NCBI GenBank assembly: GCA_963722575.1
Contig: CAVRNR010000006.1
Coordinates: 930,001-994,000 of the forward strand
DNA from: Fen-178 sp963722575
GTDB lineage: Bacteria; Acidobacteriota; Terriglobia; Bryobacterales; Bryobacteraceae
Length of the DNA stretch: 64,000 bases
Direction: 5' to 3'
The stretch's first letter is position 1; each line of letters opens with the position of its first letter. Below are positions 17,196 to 25,857 of this stretch, piece after piece. The position numbers and the translations under genes are program-made. The notes under the pieces were generated by a model. The model was given only the letters and a program-made list of their open reading frames with translations. It was not told the DNA's origin and searched no databases.

Positions 17196-18506
17196 TTGAG
17201 CCAGAATTCTCCAGGCGCCAAGGTGGCCAGGCGCGCGTTTGTCCTACAGGGCCGCTTCCGCAGGTTTTTTTCCAACCTCGGCCCCGGGTTGATTACCGGC
17301 GCCGCGGATGACGACCCGTCCGGCATCGCGACGTATTCGATCACCGGCGCCGCGTTCGGCTACACACCATTGTGGACCGCCATCTTTTCCTTCCCGTTGA
17401 TGTCGGCCGTACAAATGATGTGTGCCCGCCTGGGCATGGTCACCGGACTTGGCCTCGCAGGCGTAATTCGAGTGCGCTATCCACGGTGGATTCTATGGAG
17501 CGCCTGCGCGTTGCTGCTCATCGCCAATATCTTCAACATCGCCGCGGACCTGGGTGGCATGGCTGACGTCACCGGGCTGCTGACTGGTGTCAAGGCGCTC
17601 TATTGGACTCCGGCGTACGCGCTCCTCCTGGCAGGCATGCTGTTCTGGACGAGTTATCGCCTCATCGCCCGGATCTTCAAGTGGCTCACGCTGGCCTTGT
17701 TCGCCTACCTCGCCGCGGCATTTCTGGCGCACCCGGACTGGCCCGCCGTGATGCGGGCGACCCTGATTCCACATGTCGAGTGGTCGGGCGCGTATTGGGC
17801 GACGCTGGTCGCCATCCTGGGAACTACCATCTCGCCATACCTCTTCTTCTGGCAGGCCGCCGAGGAAGTAGAGGAGGACATCGCTCTGGGCAAGAAGACC
17901 GTCAAACAGCGCGAAGGCTCGACCCCGCGGGAACTACGGCGTTCGCGGAACGATGTCCTCACCGGCATGTTCTTTTCGAACCTGGTGATGTACTTCATCA
18001 TTCTCACGACAGCCGCCACGCTGCACGCACACGGTAAAACTACCATCTCGACCGCGCGCGAAGCCGCCGAGGCGCTGCGTCCCTTGGCCGGTGATGGGGC
18101 GTACTGGCTCTTCAGCCTGGGTTTGCTCGGAGCCGGCATGCTCGGAGTCCCGGTATTGGCCGGATCTTGCGCCTACGCCATCGCGGAAGCGGCCGACTGG
18201 GTTGGCTCGCTGGAGGTACACCCTCCCCTCGCTCACGGCTTCTATTCCGTGATCGCCATTGCGATGGCGCTGGGCCTCGGTTTGAATTACGCAGGTCTGA
18301 ACGCCGTCAGGATGCTCTTCTGGTCGGCGGTGCTCAATGGAGCACTGGCGCCGCCCTTGCTCATCCTGGTGGTGCTGCTCACCAGCAGGGCCGACGTAAT
18401 GGGCGAGCGCCGCAACGGCCCCCTGCTTCGCTGGCTGGGGTGGACATGCGCCGGTGCCATGCTGGTTGCGACCGTCGTCATGTTGGTGACTGGATCTGTA
18501 GCATGA
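17196..18506 (+). CDS. Nramp family divalent metal transporter
   Basis: 436 residues, about 11 membrane segments. The Nramp motif in helix 1 is present as ADDDPSGIATYSITGA, where family members have the metal-binding D-P-G/S-N/D-region; the helix-6 motif region is divergent (GMLGVPVLAGSCAYAIAEA). Bacterial homologues import Mn2+/Fe2+ by proton coupling, while this NRAMP-related subgroup, in which the helix-1 motif is DPS and not DPG(N), may carry other divalent ions such as Mg2+. Start TTG 17196 has GAGGACC upstream. Confidence 0.8.
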   Translation: MSQNSPGAKVARRAFVLQGRFRRFFSNLGPGLITGAADDDPSGIATYSITGAAFGYTPLWTAIFSFPLMSAVQMMCARLGMVTGLGLAGVIRVRYPRWILWSACALLLIANIFNIAADLGGMADVTGLLTGVKALYWTPAYALLLAGMLFWTSYRLIARIFKWLTLALFAYLAAAFLAHPDWPAVMRATLIPHVEWSGAYWATLVAILGTTISPYLFFWQAAEEVEEDIALGKKTVKQREGSTPRELRRSRNDVLTGMFFSNLVMYFIILTTAATLHAHGKTTISTAREAAEALRPLAGDGAYWLFSLGLLGAGMLGVPVLAGSCAYAIAEAADWVGSLEVHPPLAHGFYSVIAIAMALGLGLNYAGLNAVRMLFWSAVLNGALAPPLLILVVLLTSRADVMGERRNGPLLRWLGWTCAGAMLVATVVMLVTGSVA

Positions 18507-18568
18507 TGCAACGACGATTGGCATGACTCGTGCTCTAACTAAGCCCTGCACGTACAAAGGAGATTTCC

Positions 18569-18709
18569 ATGTTTCTAACGCTGTTTGTGATTTTCCTGGT
18601 GTTTTGGCTGCTGGGATTTTTTGCGTTCCACGTTGCCGGCGGGGTCATCCACCTCTTGTTAATAATCGCCGTGATCTTTTTGGTGGTGCACTTCTTCAGG
18701 AGGGCCTAG
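18569..18709 (+). CDS. lmo0937-like mini membrane protein (46 aa)
   Basis: A 46-residue protein with AAAGGAGA correctly spaced before ATG 18569. It is nearly all membrane: two hydrophobic segments separated by FHVAGGVIH and ending HFFRRA. This is the pattern of the lmo0937-family/DUF5670-like small proteins, which often accompany stress genes; their function is unknown. Its last 14 bases overlap the 3' end of the convergent alpha/beta-hydrolase gene. Confidence 0.7.
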   Translation: MFLTLFVIFLVFWLLGFFAFHVAGGVIHLLLIIAVIFLVVHFFRRA

Positions 18710-19535
18710 CCAGGAAGTTCACCAGTTCGCGGTTCACTTCGTCCGCGTGGGTCCAGGTGATGCAGTGCGGCCCGTCCTTCACCACCAGTAAGCGGGCCCC
18801 CGCGATCAGTTTGGCGGTCCGGAGCCCCGAGGCGCCGATCGGCAGAATCCGGTCCGCATCCCCGTGCATCACCAGCGTGGGCACGTCCACGCGGGTCAGG
18901 TCCTGGCGGAAGTCCTCATGCCATGCCGCCACCGAAGCCAGACTGGCCGTGGCAGAAGCACCGGCTGCCACGTTCCAGTTGGATTGAACCGTCTGTTCGC
19001 TGACGCGCTTCCCCAGCAGGAGATCCGTGTTGTAGAAATTCTTGAAAAAACCGGTGAAGAACGCGTAGCGGTCCGCGGCGACGGCTTTTTCGATTCCGTC
19101 GAACACACTGCCCTCCACGCCCTCCGGGTTGTCCGGCGTTTTCAGAAGGAAGGGCGGCACCGACGAGATGAATACCGCTTTGCTCACGCCCTTCGATCCG
19201 TACTTCCCGAAGTAGCGCGCCACTTCGCCGCCACCCATCGAGAAACCGGCCAGCGCGAAGTCCCGCAGTTCAAGCTGCCTCACGAGTTGGTGCAGATCCT
19301 CGGCGAAGGTGTCGTAGTTGTAGCCGAAGGCGGGCTGGCTGGACTTGCCGAATCCTCTCCGGTCATAGGTGATGACGCGGCGACCCGCCCCCAGAAGCAC
19401 CGGCATCTGTTTCTCCCAGGAAGCGCCGCTCAGGGGATATCCGTGGATCAGGACAATCGCCTCACCCGAGCCGTGGTCCTCATAGTAGAGATCGATGTTG
19501 CCGGAGTTTTCCTTTCCGACAGTAATGTATGGCAT
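18696..19535 (-). CDS. Alpha/beta hydrolase (non-haem chloroperoxidase/esterase-like)
   Basis: 279 residues from ATG 19535 (MPYITVGKENSGNIDLYYED). The catalytic triad is visible: nucleophile serine in AGFSMGGGE, aspartate in MHGDADRILP, histidine in DGPHCITWTHADE. The oxyanion region is VLIHGYPLSGASW. This subgroup is annotated as arylesterase or cofactor-free haloperoxidase; the native substrate is unknown. No signal peptide, so cytoplasmic. Confidence 0.85.
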   Translation of the reverse strand: MPYITVGKENSGNIDLYYEDHGSGEAIVLIHGYPLSGASWEKQMPVLLGAGRRVITYDRRGFGKSSQPAFGYNYDTFAEDLHQLVRQLELRDFALAGFSMGGGEVARYFGKYGSKGVSKAVFISSVPPFLLKTPDNPEGVEGSVFDGIEKAVAADRYAFFTGFFKNFYNTDLLLGKRVSEQTVQSNWNVAAGASATASLASVAAWHEDFRQDLTRVDVPTLVMHGDADRILPIGASGLRTAKLIAGARLLVVKDGPHCITWTHADEVNRELVNFLARPS

Positions 19536-19586
19536 TGAGATTCTCCACAAGCAAAAAATGCACTTCCTGTAACCAGCCTTGCACCT

Positions 19587-20315
19587 TCACTTCCCGTGGG
19601 AAGTGAATCGCGCGGCCACCATGGCGCCAGGGTCCGTCTGGAAGGCGAGGATTTCCTTGCCGCCGTCGACCAGAAAACCACGCATGGCCATTAGCGAAGG
19701 CTCGGCGTCCTGCCCGTCCTCAGCCGGGAGCGTCCATTCGAACCGTACCGAGCAGTCGCTCTCTACCTGAAAGCTGCCGTTTTCGGCTACATCCAGCGTC
19801 CCCTGGGCGGCGACCGCCTGCGCGACTTCGCCCTCCTGCATCGGGATGGTGCTGCCGGAGACCGTAAAGTCATATTTCTTCAGCAGATCCGCCGCCGAGC
19901 ACGTGTCGGATGTCCGCTGCATGATCCCGTGCTGGGCGCCACCCGGGTCGGTCTGTGTGAATTGCACGCGGGTTCCATCGGTGGAAAACGTTCCGCTGAA
20001 ATTCTGAAAGGCGCCGGAATCGTCCTGCAGTTTCCATCTCACCGAACAATCCGAATTCGCCTCGTAGCTCCCCGTCACCGGGTTGCCTAGAAGCAGTCCG
20101 CGAAAGGTGCTGGACGCCGTTCCGCTCAGGTTGCCGCGCCCATCGAAAGCGATCCGGCCCAGGCTGGCAGTCGGTTTCGGCGTCCCGGAGATATCCGTCA
20201 AGCCGGTCAGTTGAAACGCATACGGCCCAACCAAGTCCGCGGGATCGCAGACGCCGGCGGCCTGCGCCGCCAGACCCGAAGGCAGCATCAGGAGAAACAG
20301 CCAATTCATCCGCAT
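19587..20315 (-). CDS. Secreted hypothetical beta-rich protein
   Basis: 242 residues beginning MRMNWLFLLMLPSGLAAQAAG, a signal peptide. The mature part shows two related units, each with a YAFQLTGL/YDFTVSGS-type strand and a (N/E)SDCSVR(W/F)(K/E) motif (SDCSVRWKLQD and SDCSVRFEWTL), plus paired cysteines. This repeat layout is known from acidobacterial exported proteins of unknown function. Divergent from the BON lipoprotein gene. Confidence 0.6.
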   Translation of the reverse strand: MRMNWLFLLMLPSGLAAQAAGVCDPADLVGPYAFQLTGLTDISGTPKPTASLGRIAFDGRGNLSGTASSTFRGLLLGNPVTGSYEANSDCSVRWKLQDDSGAFQNFSGTFSTDGTRVQFTQTDPGGAQHGIMQRTSDTCSAADLLKKYDFTVSGSTIPMQEGEVAQAVAAQGTLDVAENGSFQVESDCSVRFEWTLPAEDGQDAEPSLMAMRGFLVDGGKEILAFQTDPGAMVAARFTSHGK

Positions 20316-20394
20316 GATGTATTGGGAAGGCACCTGAAGAGCCAAACCAGGTTTGGTCCCTAATCTGCTTATACCAGACTTGATAGACGAAAGG

Positions 20395-20949
20395 ATGTTC
20401 CACTTGAAAACTCTCAGTATATGCGCCGCATCGCTGGCGTTGCTGGCCGCCGGAATTCTGGCAGGATGCTCCCAGACGCCGAAATCACCCGACGTTTCCG
20501 CCAGCATTCGCACATCGCTCGATCAGGCCGGCCTCAAGGATGTTTCTGTAATTCAGGATCGCGAAAAGGGCGTGGTAACGCTGGGCGGACACGTCGCGGC
20601 GGACGGTGACAAGGCACAAGCGGAATCCATTGCCACGTCCATCGCGGGCGGCCAGGTTGTCGCGAACCAGATTGCGGTGATTCCGCCGGGCGCCGCAAGC
20701 GCGGCCCAAGCCATGAATTCGGATCTGGACAAAGGCATTGGCGAGAACCTGGACGCCGCTCTCATCCAGAATAAGCTTCACAAGAGCGTGAAGTACGAAG
20801 TCAAAAACCACGTCGTCACGCTGACCGGCGAGGTCGACTCTCAAGCCACCCGCCAGCAGGCCGAAAGCGTCGCGTCTTCAGTTCCCAACGTTTCGCAGGT
20901 CGTCAACGAGCTGCAGGTCAAGAATCAGAAGGCCACTTCGTCGCAGTAA
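20395..20949 (+). CDS. BON-domain lipoprotein (OsmY-like)
   Basis: 184 residues from ATG 20395 with AAAGG upstream. A lipobox LAGC near residue 24 (GILAGCSQ) ends the signal sequence. Two BON domains follow: one from about residue 36 (IRTSLDQAGLKDVSV...VVTLGGHV) and one from about 112 (IQNKLHKSVKYEV...VVTLTGEVDS). BON proteins bind phospholipid surfaces in the periplasm and help maintain the envelope under osmotic stress. A 51-residue membrane protein follows 37 bp later, probably co-transcribed. Confidence 0.85.
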   Translation: MFHLKTLSICAASLALLAAGILAGCSQTPKSPDVSASIRTSLDQAGLKDVSVIQDREKGVVTLGGHVAADGDKAQAESIATSIAGGQVVANQIAVIPPGAASAAQAMNSDLDKGIGENLDAALIQNKLHKSVKYEVKNHVVTLTGEVDSQATRQQAESVASSVPNVSQVVNELQVKNQKATSSQ

Positions 20950-20986
20950 GTAAGTTAAAGCGTTTCCACAGAAAAGGAGATTCAAG

Positions 20987-21142
20987 ATGTTGCTATTGCT
21001 GATCGTTTTGATACTGGTTTTGGGGCTGGGTGGTGGATACTACGGCCGCAGCCGCTGGGGTTACGGCGGGGGTATGGGCTCGGGGGTAGGCACCGTATTG
21101 GTGGTTCTCCTGGTAGCCTACCTGCTTGGGGCGTTCCGCTAG
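20987..21142 (+). CDS. DUF3309-like mini membrane protein (51 aa)
   Basis: AAAAGGAGA lies eight bases before ATG 20987. The 51-residue product has a hydrophobic N-terminal helix (MLLLLIVLILVLGLGGGYYG), a Gly/Tyr/Trp-rich hinge (SRWGYGGGMGSG) and a second hydrophobic helix, the layout of DUF3309 proteins. Function unknown; such genes are often next to osmotic or general stress genes, and here one follows a BON lipoprotein. Confidence 0.75.
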   Translation: MLLLLIVLILVLGLGGGYYGRSRWGYGGGMGSGVGTVLVVLLVAYLLGAFR

Positions 21143-21181
21143 GGCAAAGGTGAGGCATGCTTTAGCCTGCCCAAGCCGGCC

Positions 21182-21970
21182 CTACACGAAGGCCTCGCCT
21201 TCCGCGACGATCTCGGCTGGACCGGTGAGGTAAACGTCTTCCTCGATCCGAAGATCCAACGGGCCGGCAGGCGTGAGCACGCGGACGGGGGATGTGACTA
21301 ACCAGCGCGCCACCGCCGCGGCGGCCGCGCCGGTGGACCCCGTCCCCGAGCTCATGGTCTCCCCCGCCCCGCGCTCATAGAACCGCGCCTCGATGACATG
21401 CTCGTCGACGGGTCTGAAAAAGGAGACGTTGGTGCGCTCCGGAAAGAGCGGATGCGACTCGATCTCCGCTCCCATGGCGCGCCAGTCGAAATCGAAATTC
21501 TCCACCGGCACGGCGCACTGCGGGTTGCCCACCCACAAGAGCGTAACGTCGCGCGGCCCGGTGGAAAGCGGCAATTGAAAAAGTTCGGCGGCCATCTCCG
21601 GGCGGCCCATGTTCATTTCGAACTGGAAGCGCAAGCCGCCACGCCCGAGCAACCGCAGCGACTTGACGCCCGCGCCGGTGCGCACGCGCACCGTCTCGGT
21701 CTCACAGCCATGCTGGATGAGGAACGCCGCCGCGCAGCGCGTGCCGTTGCCGGAAATCTCGGCCATGCTGCCATCGGAGTTGTAGAGCTGGATGGAGCCG
21801 TCCACTTCGGGGTCCGGCGCCACCAGCATCCAGCCGTCCGCGCCTACGCCGGTGTGCCGGTCGCAGATGGCGCGGGCGATTCCAGCGTGATCGGACGGAG
21901 GCGCATCGCGCTGCCAGGTCAGCAGAAAATCGTTCTTGGCGCCGTGCGCCTTGGTGAACGGGATCTTCAT
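21182..21970 (-). CDS. dapF: Diaminopimelate epimerase with Ser in place of second catalytic Cys
   Basis: 262 residues from ATG 21970. The enzyme normally interconverts LL- and meso-diaminopimelate with two cysteines acting as acid and base. The first site is intact (EISGNGTRCAAAF, Cys79). At the second site, where the family has E-R-G-x-G-E-T-x-A-C-G-T-G, the sequence reads ERGAGETMSSGTG, so residue 208 is serine (codon TCG at 21347-21349). Length and other motifs (YNSDGSMAEI, TNVSFF) are normal. It may be a serine variant, another epimerase/racemase, or an inactive paralogue. Its ATG overlaps the upstream gene's stop (ATGA), so the two are co-translated. Confidence 0.85.
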   Translation of the reverse strand: MKIPFTKAHGAKNDFLLTWQRDAPPSDHAGIARAICDRHTGVGADGWMLVAPDPEVDGSIQLYNSDGSMAEISGNGTRCAAAFLIQHGCETETVRVRTGAGVKSLRLLGRGGLRFQFEMNMGRPEMAAELFQLPLSTGPRDVTLLWVGNPQCAVPVENFDFDWRAMGAEIESHPLFPERTNVSFFRPVDEHVIEARFYERGAGETMSSGTGSTGAAAAAVARWLVTSPVRVLTPAGPLDLRIEEDVYLTGPAEIVAEGEAFV

Positions 21971-23472
21971 GGATCGCCTCCCGTGCGCCGGTAGATCTCG
22001 ATGGCCGGCGCGCCTTGCACTACAATGCTCTTTTCCAGACTGTATCGGCCCTCGCGAACGGCAGCGGCCGCGACGGCGTCGCCGCGCATCCCGACGGCCC
22101 ATTCCTGCCACATGAGAAGTTCCGGCCGCCTCACCGTCGCCAGCCATGGCAGACCGTTGTCCCCGGTGAATGTCTCGCGCAAGGGAATTCCCGCCTGGCG
22201 GTAGATGCCGGTCAAATCGCCGAACGATGTGATGATACCGGAACCGGGCACGTAGCGGGGCGCCAGGTAGCCGGCAGCCTCGCGAGTCCAGGCGCGGCGC
22301 GCCTCCGAATTGACGCGCGATTCCTCCCAGACGATCCAGTTCCGGGGCTGCGGATTCACCATCCAGTAGACCGTTCCGGCCGCGATCACCAGTGCCGCGG
22401 TGATGGCGCGCATGCGGTGAGGCACAATCGCGACCAGTCCCGCGGAAGCCACCGCCAGCAGAGGCAGCACCGCCAGTCCATAGCGGGTGTTGTAGTACGA
22501 GTGGGGCCAGAGCGAGGGCACGAAGATGGGGGTGGCGGAGGAGTGCATGCTCCAGATGTAGAACGCTCCCGGCAGCACCAGCAGCGCCAGCGGCCAGAAG
22601 ACGCGCCTGGCGAGCGACGCCGCGGCGCCGGCAATCGCCATGAGCGCCAGGCCCGGCCCGGCGCATAGTTGGGCCGCGGTGCGAAAGTAGAGCCAAGCGG
22701 TTGGCCAATCGCCCTTGCCCGGGTACGGCTGGTTGCCTTGGATGGCCCACGCCGAATACGGTCCCCGATAGAACTCCAGCGGATCGCCGTACAGCCACCA
22801 GTTGTGCGCCAGCCAGTAGAGCGGGCCCAGCGCGGCTAGTGCGCAGAAGAGCAAAGCCACGAGGATGCGCCGCCGCCGGGCCATGCACAGTAAGTACAGC
22901 GCGGCAAAGGGAATGAGGAACCAGCCTTCGTACCGCGCCAGCGTCCCGGCGCAGGCGGCGATGCCGGCGCCGGCCACCGCCCCCCACCCCTCGGTCTCGC
23001 GGAACCGCACGCTGAAATACGCGAGCGCCATCAACGCCGCGAAGAAGACCGCTTCGGTCATGGCCGTCGACTGCAAGTAAAGAAGGTTGGGATTCAGCGC
23101 GAAAAGCGCGGTGGCAGCCACGGCTGCGGCCGTGGATGCGAACGCCCGCCGCACGGCCGCAAACAGGAACGCGCCTGCCGCCACAAAACACGCCGCCGCG
23201 GAGATGGCGCCGGCAATGCCGCTTCGCCACCACTCGTCGGAACGGACGAAGGGCAGCATTAGCAGGTGCGGAAGCGGCAGCCACGCGGTGCCGATCTGGT
23301 CGTATCCCGGCGTTTGCGAATCGAAAATGCGGCGCGCGATGTTGAGGTGCGCTTCGGCGTCGCCGTAATAGAGCAACCAGCCGCGGCTATAGAAGAACCA
23401 GACCGCCGCGGCGCTCCAGGCGGCCAGGGTGAGGATCGCCAAAACCACCGGCCCTGTTCGCTGTTTCTGCAT
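21967..23472 (-). CDS. GT-C/ArnT-like membrane glycosyltransferase
   Basis: 501 residues with about ten membrane helices. A DAEAHLNIARRIFDS loop after helix 1 carries the acidic pair of the dolichyl-phosphate-mannose/ArnT (GT39/83) group, followed by TAWLPLPHLL and a second motif LARYEGWFL. The C-terminal ~120 residues are soluble. Such enzymes transfer a sugar from a polyprenyl-phosphate carrier on the periplasmic side. Its stop codon overlaps the start of dapF. Confidence 0.75.
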   Translation of the reverse strand: MQKQRTGPVVLAILTLAAWSAAAVWFFYSRGWLLYYGDAEAHLNIARRIFDSQTPGYDQIGTAWLPLPHLLMLPFVRSDEWWRSGIAGAISAAACFVAAGAFLFAAVRRAFASTAAAVAATALFALNPNLLYLQSTAMTEAVFFAALMALAYFSVRFRETEGWGAVAGAGIAACAGTLARYEGWFLIPFAALYLLCMARRRRILVALLFCALAALGPLYWLAHNWWLYGDPLEFYRGPYSAWAIQGNQPYPGKGDWPTAWLYFRTAAQLCAGPGLALMAIAGAAASLARRVFWPLALLVLPGAFYIWSMHSSATPIFVPSLWPHSYYNTRYGLAVLPLLAVASAGLVAIVPHRMRAITAALVIAAGTVYWMVNPQPRNWIVWEESRVNSEARRAWTREAAGYLAPRYVPGSGIITSFGDLTGIYRQAGIPLRETFTGDNGLPWLATVRRPELLMWQEWAVGMRGDAVAAAAVREGRYSLEKSIVVQGAPAIEIYRRTGGDP

Positions 23473-23500
23473 TTACTTTCTGCCACCCAAGAACCGCTCC

Positions 23501-23538
23501 CTAACGGTCGCGGCTCGGATCGGAGCCGCGACCGTTAG
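23501..23538. repeat. Perfect 16-bp inverted repeat
   Basis: CTAACGGTCGCGGCTC (23501-23516) is repeated inverted at 23523-23538 around a six-base loop. It lies upstream of the membrane glycosyltransferase and downstream of the PfkB gene. No T-run follows, so it reads more like an interspersed palindromic element than an intrinsic terminator, although it could act as one. Confidence 0.65.
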
Positions 23539-23571
23539 ACGCCGTGAAAAAATCGCCGAAATCACCGGGTT

Positions 23572-23591
23572 GACAGACGAAAGCGTCTGTC
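23572..23591. repeat. Perfect 8-bp stem-loop
   Basis: GACAGACG, loop AAAG, then CGTCTGTC. A second palindromic element 33 bp from the 16-bp repeat and 33 bp beyond the PfkB stop; possibly a terminator for that minus-strand gene or another interspersed hairpin. Confidence 0.5.
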
Positions 23592-23624
23592 CCACCTTTC
23601 CAGGGAGCGGCATTGTCACTTCCG

Positions 23625-24545
23625 TTAGAACGCGGTGCAGTTCTTGAACTCCCGGTAGCGCGCCTCAATTTCTTCGTGTGTGAGCGTGCGGAAGCGGTCC
23701 ACACCAAATTGCTCGCAGCAAAAGCTGCCCATGACCGACCCGTAGATCACCGCGCGCCGCAGCTCCGCGAAATCGAGATCGCCGTCCGAAAGCTCGATTC
23801 CCCGCCCCGCCAGGTAGCCGATGAATCCGCCGGCGAAGCTATCTCCGGCGCCGGTCGGATCGAACACGTCTTCCAGCAGATAGCCCGGCGCCATGAAGTG
23901 GCAGTCGCGCCGGAACAGGATGGCGCCGTATTCGCCGCGCTTGATCACCAAGGTGTGCGGCCCCATCTCCAGAATTCTCGCCGCCGCGCGCCGCAGATTG
24001 TGCTCACCGGAAAGCTGGCGCGCCTCGCTGTCGTTGATGAGCAGGAAATCCCACTGCCCGAGCGTCTCCAGCAGCTCGCCGCGAAATTCGTTAATCCAGT
24101 AGTTCATGGTGTCGCCGCCGGTGAGCTTCAGGCGGCTCATCTGCGCGCGCACGTTTCTTTGCAGCGCCGGCTGGATGTTGCCCAGGAACAGGTACGGTTG
24201 CGAGCGGTACGATGGCGGCAGTTTCGGGTTGAAGTCCGCGAACACGTTGAGGTCGGTGCGCAGCGTGGTGCGGTCGTTCATGTCGGCCGAATAGACGCCC
24301 GCCCAGAAGAACGTCCGGCCGCCCGCGACGCGCTCCAGGCCCGTGAGGTCGATGTTGCGCGAGGCCAGCAGGTCCACGTCTTCCGGCGCGAAATCGTCCC
24401 CCACCACGGCCACAATTCCGACCGAAGTAAAATAGCCGGCGGCCAGCGAAATATAGGTGGCCGCGCCGCCCAACATGCGGTCCACTTTGCCGTGCGGCGT
24501 CTCCACGCCGTCGTAGGCGACGGATCCCACTACCACGAGTGACAT
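23625..24545 (-). CDS. PfkB family carbohydrate/nucleoside kinase
   Basis: 306 residues. The C-terminal PfkB signature is DPTGAGDSFAGGFIGYLAG with the catalytic aspartate; the N-terminal LGGAATYISLAAGYF is the substrate-side glycine region of the ribokinase fold. The family phosphorylates sugars or nucleosides with ATP in the cytosol; the substrate cannot be fixed. Stands alone, preceded by a TlpA-like gene 58 bp upstream on the same strand. Confidence 0.85.
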   Translation of the reverse strand: MSLVVVGSVAYDGVETPHGKVDRMLGGAATYISLAAGYFTSVGIVAVVGDDFAPEDVDLLASRNIDLTGLERVAGGRTFFWAGVYSADMNDRTTLRTDLNVFADFNPKLPPSYRSQPYLFLGNIQPALQRNVRAQMSRLKLTGGDTMNYWINEFRGELLETLGQWDFLLINDSEARQLSGEHNLRRAAARILEMGPHTLVIKRGEYGAILFRRDCHFMAPGYLLEDVFDPTGAGDSFAGGFIGYLAGRGIELSDGDLDFAELRRAVIYGSVMGSFCCEQFGVDRFRTLTHEEIEARYREFKNCTAF

Positions 24546-24603
24546 GTAAGAGAAGATTGTAACCTGTAATCGGGTTCACGCCGCGCGAGCGCTTTGGACC
24601 CGG

Positions 24604-25857
24604 TCACGGTTGGTCGCGCAGCGCATCGCGAATGCGCCCGGTCAGCAGGTCCACAAAGCGCTCAGGCACGTAGCCGTTCATGCGGCTGAAAACCTGGCCG
24701 CGCTTTTCGATGACGATGGTGGTCGGGATCGTGGCGATCCGCAGCGCCCGCGAAAGCCCGTCTTCGAAGTACACGGTCTCCGGCCACTTTTCCTCTGCGA
24801 GGAAACGCCTGACCGGCTCCCGGTCCTCGTCCGTGTTGATCGACAGGAAGACCACATCGGAATTGTCCTGGAAGCGCTGCTTCACTTGCTCGTAGAGCGG
24901 GTGCTGCACGCGGCACGGTTCGCACCAGGTGGCCCAGAAATCGAACACCACCACCTTGCCCTTGAGGCTTGCCATGCTCAGCTTCCGCCCGTCCAGGCCG
25001 GTGAGCGTGAACTCCATGGGGTCGGTGAGCTGCGCATTCGGGTCGCTCGCGCGCAGGCCGAGCTCGCGCGTGTGGATCAGCGCGACGTTGCGGTCGTAGG
25101 CCTGGAGCACCAGGTCGCCGAGGCCGTTTTCCGAGCCTTTGGCCTGGCGATAGAGCTCGCCCATGCGCCCGCGGTCGCGCGCCCGGCCGGCATCGGTCGA
25201 GCCGGGGTCGGGGATGGTGAAGGCATCGGCCAGGCAGCGGGCGGCTTCTTCCGGCTTGCCCAGGCGCTCGTACCAGCGCGCCGTCTCGCGCGCGGAATCG
25301 GCATTCGGGTAAGTCTCAAATGCGCGCTGGGCCAGCGCCAGCGCTTCCTCCGGGCGCCCCAGGTTGCCGCTGGCGCGCGCCTCGTCGCAGAGCGCGCGTC
25401 CCAGGCCGCGATCGGTTTCGTTGCGCCATTGGGAGGCGCTGGGGCCCGAGGGCACCCCGGCGCGCGCGTTGTCCTTTTGCATCTGCCGGACCAGCTCTTC
25501 GTACCGGCGCGCATACTTCAGGGCGCGTTCCCAAGCCTCCTTCGAGTTGCCCGCGAGCAGCGCGCGGGTGACCTGCTCCAGGATTTGCAGGTCGTCCGGC
25601 TGGCGCGCCAGCACGCGCTCGCCGTACACAATGATGCGCTGGTCGTCGTGGGCCTCGATGGCCGCCCGCACCGCCGCGCGCTCCAGCTCCGGCCGGCGGG
25701 CCGTATCCGGGTACTGCTCCAGGTGCTTCTCGATGGCGCGCAAATATTCGAGCGGGCTCGAGCCGGCTTCCGAAAGCGCTCTTTCCAGGTCCGCCTGTTC
25801 CTGCCCCTGGGCCAGGCAGACACCGGCAAACGCCGCGAACAGTAGAAGCCATCTCAT
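24604..25857 (-). CDS. Periplasmic TPR-like/TlpA thioredoxin-fold protein
   Basis: 417 residues. Signal peptide MRWLLLFAAFAGVCLAQ, about 230 residues of helical TPR-like repeats (ALALAQRAFETYPNADSA), then a thioredoxin domain from about residue 280 with the redox motif FWATWCEPC and the later cis-proline segment IATIPTTIV. TlpA/ResA-like domains reduce disulfides of cytochrome c apoproteins or other exported proteins. Its ATG overlaps the stop of the preceding secreted protein gene. Confidence 0.8.
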   Translation of the reverse strand: MRWLLLFAAFAGVCLAQGQEQADLERALSEAGSSPLEYLRAIEKHLEQYPDTARRPELERAAVRAAIEAHDDQRIIVYGERVLARQPDDLQILEQVTRALLAGNSKEAWERALKYARRYEELVRQMQKDNARAGVPSGPSASQWRNETDRGLGRALCDEARASGNLGRPEEALALAQRAFETYPNADSARETARWYERLGKPEEAARCLADAFTIPDPGSTDAGRARDRGRMGELYRQAKGSENGLGDLVLQAYDRNVALIHTRELGLRASDPNAQLTDPMEFTLTGLDGRKLSMASLKGKVVVFDFWATWCEPCRVQHPLYEQVKQRFQDNSDVVFLSINTDEDREPVRRFLAEEKWPETVYFEDGLSRALRIATIPTTIVIEKRGQVFSRMNGYVPERFVDLLTGRIRDALRDQP

